DNA of 41,950 nucleotides from a virus, in IMG/VR virus record IMGVR_UViG_3300037316_000023, positions 1 to 41,950 of that record; one strand, written 5' to 3'. Under the pieces are notes generated by a model. The model saw nothing but the letters and a program-made list of their open reading frames with translations, searched no databases and was not told where the DNA came from. The position numbers and the translations under genes were made by a program. This document shows, piece after piece, positions 39,166-41,950 of the stretch (positions within the stretch are counted from its first letter, which is position 1; every line of letters begins with the position of its first letter).

Positions 39166-39208
39166 CGGTTTAGCAAACCGCCGCCTTCAGCCTCTCGGCC
39201 ACATCTCC
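39166..39208 (-). other. attP candidate: 5' half of a tRNA-Ser(GCU)
   Basis: Read on the minus strand from 39208, the sequence follows a serine tRNA: acceptor GGAGATG, TG, D arm GCC with GGC around GAGAGGCTGAA, then anticodon stem GCGGT, loop TTGCTAA (anticodon GCT) and ACCG. It stops matching at position 43 (G opposite G27); no variable arm, T arm or acceptor 3' strand follows. It lies 82 bp upstream of the small gene at 39290 and 279 bp upstream of the integrase. A truncated host tRNA next to an integrase is the usual form of a phage attachment site. Confidence 0.65.
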
Positions 39209-39236
39209 GTGCTGGTAACCATAACAATACATTGAA

Positions 39237-39248
39237 TATGGTACTTTC
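39237..39248 (+). promoter_or_regulatory. Candidate shared operator
   Basis: TATGGTACTTTC is identical to 22169-22180, which overlaps the -10 of the rightward promoter; CATT lies upstream at both places. GTAACCATA and TATGGTAC flank this region as imperfect inverted repeats (39216-39244). A common regulator of the early and integrase promoters is possible. Confidence 0.4.
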
Positions 39249-39254
39249 GTGCCC

Positions 39255-39283
39255 TTGCGCTCCGTCGCATTCTGTTGCATGAT
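39255..39283 (+). promoter_or_regulatory. Promoter of the integrase operon, predicted leaderless
   Basis: TTGCGC (39255-39260), 17-bp spacer, CATGAT (39278-39283). The ATG at 39290 is 6 nt downstream of the -10 and is preceded by GGGGTT directly, so no ribosome-binding site at useful spacing exists. The same -35 sequence and geometry occur at 22455. Confidence 0.5.
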
Positions 39284-39289
39284 GGGGTT

Positions 39290-39490
39290 ATGAAGATCAC
39301 AGCCGCAACACACAACGAGTTCATAGAGAAATGCAAAAGCGAACTAGCCATGAACTTTGAGTGCCCTTCCGAGCAGATTTTGGGAGTATACGGCTCAAAG
39401 ATGGGTTTGACAAGCAAGGAGATGTTTGAAGTCATATGCCAACACAACGAGAGTCAGACGAAAGAGCCTGTAAAGGATTATTTAGCGTGA
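39290..39490 (+). CDS. Small protein preceding the integrase, excisionase candidate
   Basis: 66 residues from the ATG at 39290. Sequence: MKITAATHNEFIEKCKSELA, then NFECPSEQILGVYGSKMGLT and SKEMFEVICQHNESQTKEPV. It is mostly helical with a possible helix-turn-helix around ILGVYGSKMGLTSKEMFEV. Its stop overlaps the GTG start of the integrase as GTGA, so the pair is translated together. Small DNA-binding proteins in this place are often excisionases or integrase regulators; this is inference from position. Confidence 0.5.
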   Translation: MKITAATHNEFIEKCKSELAMNFECPSEQILGVYGSKMGLTSKEMFEVICQHNESQTKEPVKDYLA

Positions 39491-40596
39491 GCCGTCACCA
39501 GGCCGGCCACATCTATGAGAAGCACGGTGCATTCCACGTCAGATACTACGTGGAAGAGGCCGGTGAGCGCAAGCAGAAGAGTACCAAGCTGTGCGACAAA
39601 GACCGCACGAAAGGCCACGGCTCAATCACGGCGAAGGCCGTTGTTATGCTCTGCGAAGACTTCATGCGAACGGTCAACAGCGACACACCGACCGTGAAGG
39701 CTTTAACCGTGATTGAATTTTGGGATACTATCTATCAGCCGTTCATCGAATCAACTCTTAAACACTCAACCGTGAAAGGATACACACAGGTATGGAATCA
39801 ACATATAGCAGCACACTTTGGGAAGACCTTTTTGGCAGAGTACAAGACATCAATGATGAGCCTTTACCTAACCCACCTGTCGAAGACGTACCGCCCGCGC
39901 ACGTTGGCATCAGTGAAGTTCTTAGGCAGCGCAATCTTCGCACACGCAACAGCGATGGGGTTGACCGAATCAAACCCCATCAGAGACGCAAAGGTTTTGG
40001 GGAAGATGTTGCCAAACGGTGTGACTGAATCGTACACCTTGGAAGAGATTGAGAACGTCATCAGCGCACTGGTTGACCGCGTGGAATGTCAACTCATCAT
40101 GGCTCTAGCGTTCTTCTTGGGGTTGCGGAAGGGTGAGATTGCAGGGCTGCAATGGGGTGATGTTGATGCAGACTTTGTGCACGTTCGGCGGGCCATTGGC
40201 CGGGGGATGGTGGGAACCCCAAAGACCCGCAAGAGCACCAGGAGCGTGCCCCTGATAGCGCCTGTGCGCCTGTTCCTGGGGCTGTGGCGTCAGAAGTGCC
40301 GGGGCGATGGGTGGGTGTTCCCTGGTCGCGGGGCTGAGCCTGCTAGTCTGGATGGTCTAGCCGGCCGTGTGATCCGGCCCACGTTGGAGAAGGCCGGGTT
40401 GCCGTGGAAGGGCTTCCACGCGGGCCGCAGAGGGCTAGGTACGACCCTCCGAAGCCTGACGGGGAATAGCAACGCGGGGCGTGATATGTTGGGCCACAGC
40501 AACGCACAAGTCACTGAAGCCCACTATGAAGCCGCGATGCCTGAAGAGGTGTTACGCGGTATGAAGCTGTTAGAGGCTAAAGCGAAGTCCAATTGA
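39487..40596 (+). CDS. int: Tyrosine recombinase, phage integrase
   Basis: 369 residues from GTG 39487 (AAAGGA 9 nt upstream, GTGA coupling); an ATG at 39436 in frame would give 386. N-terminal arm-binding-like domain: GHIYEKHGAFHVRYYVEEAG. Core-binding domain: KALTVIEFWDTIYQPFIEST to AIFAHATAMGLTESN. Catalytic domain: FFLGLRKGEIAGLQWG (R), GTPKTRKSTRSVP (K), GFHAGRRGLGTTLRSL (H-x-x-R), MLGHSNAQVTEAHYEA (H and nucleophile Y). The full R-K-HxxR-H-Y set is present, so it should be active in site-specific integration and excision. The gene converges with the last leftward gene, overlapping by 20 nt. Confidence 0.9.
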   Translation: MSRHQAGHIYEKHGAFHVRYYVEEAGERKQKSTKLCDKDRTKGHGSITAKAVVMLCEDFMRTVNSDTPTVKALTVIEFWDTIYQPFIESTLKHSTVKGYTQVWNQHIAAHFGKTFLAEYKTSMMSLYLTHLSKTYRPRTLASVKFLGSAIFAHATAMGLTESNPIRDAKVLGKMLPNGVTESYTLEEIENVISALVDRVECQLIMALAFFLGLRKGEIAGLQWGDVDADFVHVRRAIGRGMVGTPKTRKSTRSVPLIAPVRLFLGLWRQKCRGDGWVFPGRGAEPASLDGLAGRVIRPTLEKAGLPWKGFHAGRRGLGTTLRSLTGNSNAGRDMLGHSNAQVTEAHYEAAMPEEVLRGMKLLEAKAKSN

Positions 40597-40975
40597 CTTG
40601 CGTACCCGGCATAAGACCACCCGCCACTGACACGAAGCCCTCAGCCGCGTTCCTAGCCGCCATGAATTGATTCTGTTGGTTGGTTAGAACTGCACCAGGT
40701 GCCAATGTTCCACCACCTGACTGCCTTGCGTAGGTGTAAGACCACACACCCGTGTTGACATTGAACACCACTGTTAAGACATACCCATTGGCTAAAGCAG
40801 CCGCACCTTGATTAAGCGCGGGTGGGTTGCCGACAATGGAAGGCCCCACCATGTAAACCACCGTCTGAGTCATGGCCTGAAAATCATAATCAATCTTCAC
40901 GCAAGCCCCGATGGTGTCGTTTTCGGTTACACCTTGAATGGTGAATGCAACTGGAGTTGTTAGAGTTATGCTCAT
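40577..40975 (-). CDS. Small beta-rich virion-associated protein
   Basis: 132 residues, ATG 4 nt after the tail fibre stop; last gene of the leftward arm. Beta-strand-rich: SITLTTPVAFTIQGVTENDT, then QTVVYMVGPSIVGN and GYVLTVVFNVNTGVWSYTYA, ending GFVSVAGGLMPGTQVNWTSL. No signal peptide. It resembles small tail-tip or fibre-associated beta proteins by composition; a chaperone or cap for the fibre is possible. It overlaps the integrase tail to tail by 20 nt with no terminator between them. Confidence 0.5.
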   Translation of the reverse strand: MSITLTTPVAFTIQGVTENDTIGACVKIDYDFQAMTQTVVYMVGPSIVGNPPALNQGAAALANGYVLTVVFNVNTGVWSYTYARQSGGGTLAPGAVLTNQQNQFMAARNAAEGFVSVAGGLMPGTQVNWTSL

Positions 40976-40979
40976 AAGT

Positions 40980-41950
40980 TTAGCTCGTTGGTGCTACAAA
41001 TTGGCGATAGAAGACGGTGATGCGAACAACACCAGCACCGGGGTTAGAGCCGGTGCAGGTAATACGAACCTTAGCCGCTGCAACTTGAACAGGACCAAGA
41101 TTGGAACTGGCAACTGTTGGGTCAGCCTGGTTAAGCCCAATGGAAGTTGTACCTGCAACCAGTGTGGCGTTAGCGCTTGAGAACCTCGCGCTTTGTGTTG
41201 CATCACCTACGGCCCAATTGGTTGTTGTTGTAATGGTAGTCGTAACGCGACATACAACAGCCTCAATGATGGAACCAGCGGGTAATAGGTTGCCTGTGGT
41301 GTCGGTAGTTAGACCCACGGTGCTTAAAGTGAGAAGCTCAGAGGATTGACCCTTAACCCATTGTGCGCCGTTTGCCGATTGTTGCGTGATGGTTGCTAGT
41401 GTTATTGCTCCGCTTACATCCGCAGCCGTTCCGTTGCCGATTGCAATTCCCGCAGCACCGGAACGAGATAGACCTGTATCTAGTGCAGCGGTGCCGCTGT
41501 TCACCGTCTGTGTCCCCCAACCCAAAACCAAGTTGACTGAAGCCGCAAGTTGTCCTGTTGCTGTCACCAACCACCCGGTGACAGCGGTGCCAATACCTAA
41601 GAAGCACCCCTGCGGGCTTGTTAAAGTGACCGGCGACGAGCTTGTGTTATGTAAACCAGCAAAGTTGGCGTTGGCAATACCAAGAGCGGCTCCGGTGTAA
41701 AACACAGCGTTCCCTATCGTGAGCGTCGAACTCGAAACCGCCTGAATAACAACTTTTGGTATACCAGTGCTACCAGAATGTCCGATGGTTAGCGTGCTTG
41801 TGGCATTCGTACCGGCACCAATGCCACTGCTGATTGTCCACGTATCGGCGGCTGAAGCTGCACCAGTCCAATAGTTAGCAGCCACTTCAAGAAGTGGTGA
41901 CGCATTCGTTGTTATAGCACTCGCAATGGTGGTGTTAGCCCAAAGCCATG
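40980..41950 (-). CDS. Tail fibre / appendage protein, C-terminal part (joins 1..1028)
   Basis: The frame runs from the window end to the TAA at 40982-40980 and is the continuation of the gene whose start is at 1028; positions 41824-41950 repeat 1-127. The C-terminal 300 residues are beta-rich: AANYWTGAASAADTWTISSG, then STLTIGNAVFYTGAALGIAN and NWAVGDATQSARFSSANATL, ending with KVRITCTGSNPGAGVVRITV and FYRQFVAPTS. The last 50 residues read like a trimeric beta-sandwich tip. A GTG 62 bases beyond the junction is an internal codon, not the start. Function as in the first part: host attachment. Confidence 0.75.
   Translation of the reverse strand, partial: WLWANTTIASAITTNASPLLEVAANYWTGAASAADTWTISSGIGAGTNATSTLTIGHSGSTGIPKVVIQAVSSSTLTIGNAVFYTGAALGIANANFAGLHNTSSSPVTLTSPQGCFLGIGTAVTGWLVTATGQLAASVNLVLGWGTQTVNSGTAALDTGLSRSGAAGIAIGNGTAADVSGAITLATITQQSANGAQWVKGQSSELLTLSTVGLTTDTTGNLLPAGSIIEAVVCRVTTTITTTTNWAVGDATQSARFSSANATLVAGTTSIGLNQADPTVASSNLGPVQVAAAKVRITCTGSNPGAGVVRITVFYRQFVAPTS

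Noticed and set aside
39208-39255. Complete phage tRNA-Ser gene
   Set aside because: Only the 5' half is present; no variable arm, T arm or complementary acceptor strand follows on the minus strand.
27361-40596. Phage-encoded single-subunit RNA polymerase (T7-type)
   Set aside because: All large rightward genes are accounted for as primase-helicase, SNF2 helicase, methyltransferase, DNA polymerase and integrase; no RNA polymerase motifs are seen.

Overview
This window is one complete phage genome, opened inside a gene. Bases 1-127 recur exactly at 41824-41950, so the molecule closes to a circle of 41,823 bp. The gene set is that of a temperate short-tailed phage (podovirus): terminase, a 664-residue portal, scaffold, HK97-type capsid, gp11-like tail adaptor and gp12-like nozzle, with no tape-measure or tail-tube genes, plus a tyrosine integrase. 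The integrase has an N-terminus and core that remind me of integrases from Acidobacteriota (Terriglobia); that host assignment is from memory and unverified. Base composition is close to balanced.

Layout: a gene-free control region (21441-22198) separates two divergent arms. The leftward (minus) arm runs 21440 down to 1, then across the circle junction to 40577. In order of transcription it holds lysis genes (DUF2778/Tlde1-like enzyme, holin-like and spanin-like proteins), a DUF5317-like protein, a double-domain glycosyltransferase, TerS, TerL, portal, scaffold, capsid, connector/tail genes, internal virion proteins, two small membrane or coiled-coil proteins, and a 623-residue tail fibre broken by the window ends. 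One plus-strand gene (1628-1912) is set into this arm with its own promoter and looks like a moron coding for a secreted protein.

The rightward (plus) arm runs 22199-40596. First come small regulatory genes and a ParB-N protein (22.2-26.0 kb), then a dense, translationally coupled replication operon: pentapeptide-repeat protein, small cysteine-rich proteins, primase-polymerase/helicase, SNF2-like helicase, an acidic-tailed probable ssDNA-binding protein, HAD phosphatase, dATP/dGTP-diphosphohydrolase-like protein and metallophosphoesterase. It continues with a tRNA-like gene, an orphan DNA methyltransferase, family A DNA polymerase and a VRR-NUC-like nuclease. The arm ends with a probable attP and integrase. 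Intrinsic terminators punctuate it at 23.76, 32.33 and 35.79 kb.

Most unusual points: (i) a GT2-GT31 glycosyltransferase fusion just upstream of the terminase; (ii) three promoters (1594, 22455, 39255) with the same geometry, the -10 ending exactly 6 nt before an ATG with no ribosome-binding site, predicting leaderless mRNAs; (iii) a 43-nt 5' half of a tRNA-Ser(GCU) beside the integrase, a likely attP; (iv) a tRNA-like gene at 34.6 kb with a 25-nt insertion in the anticodon loop; (v) a 60-bp tandem duplication copying a ribosome-binding site and start codon; (vi) strong over-representation of GATGGGGT on both strands. All functions are inferred from sequence reading alone.
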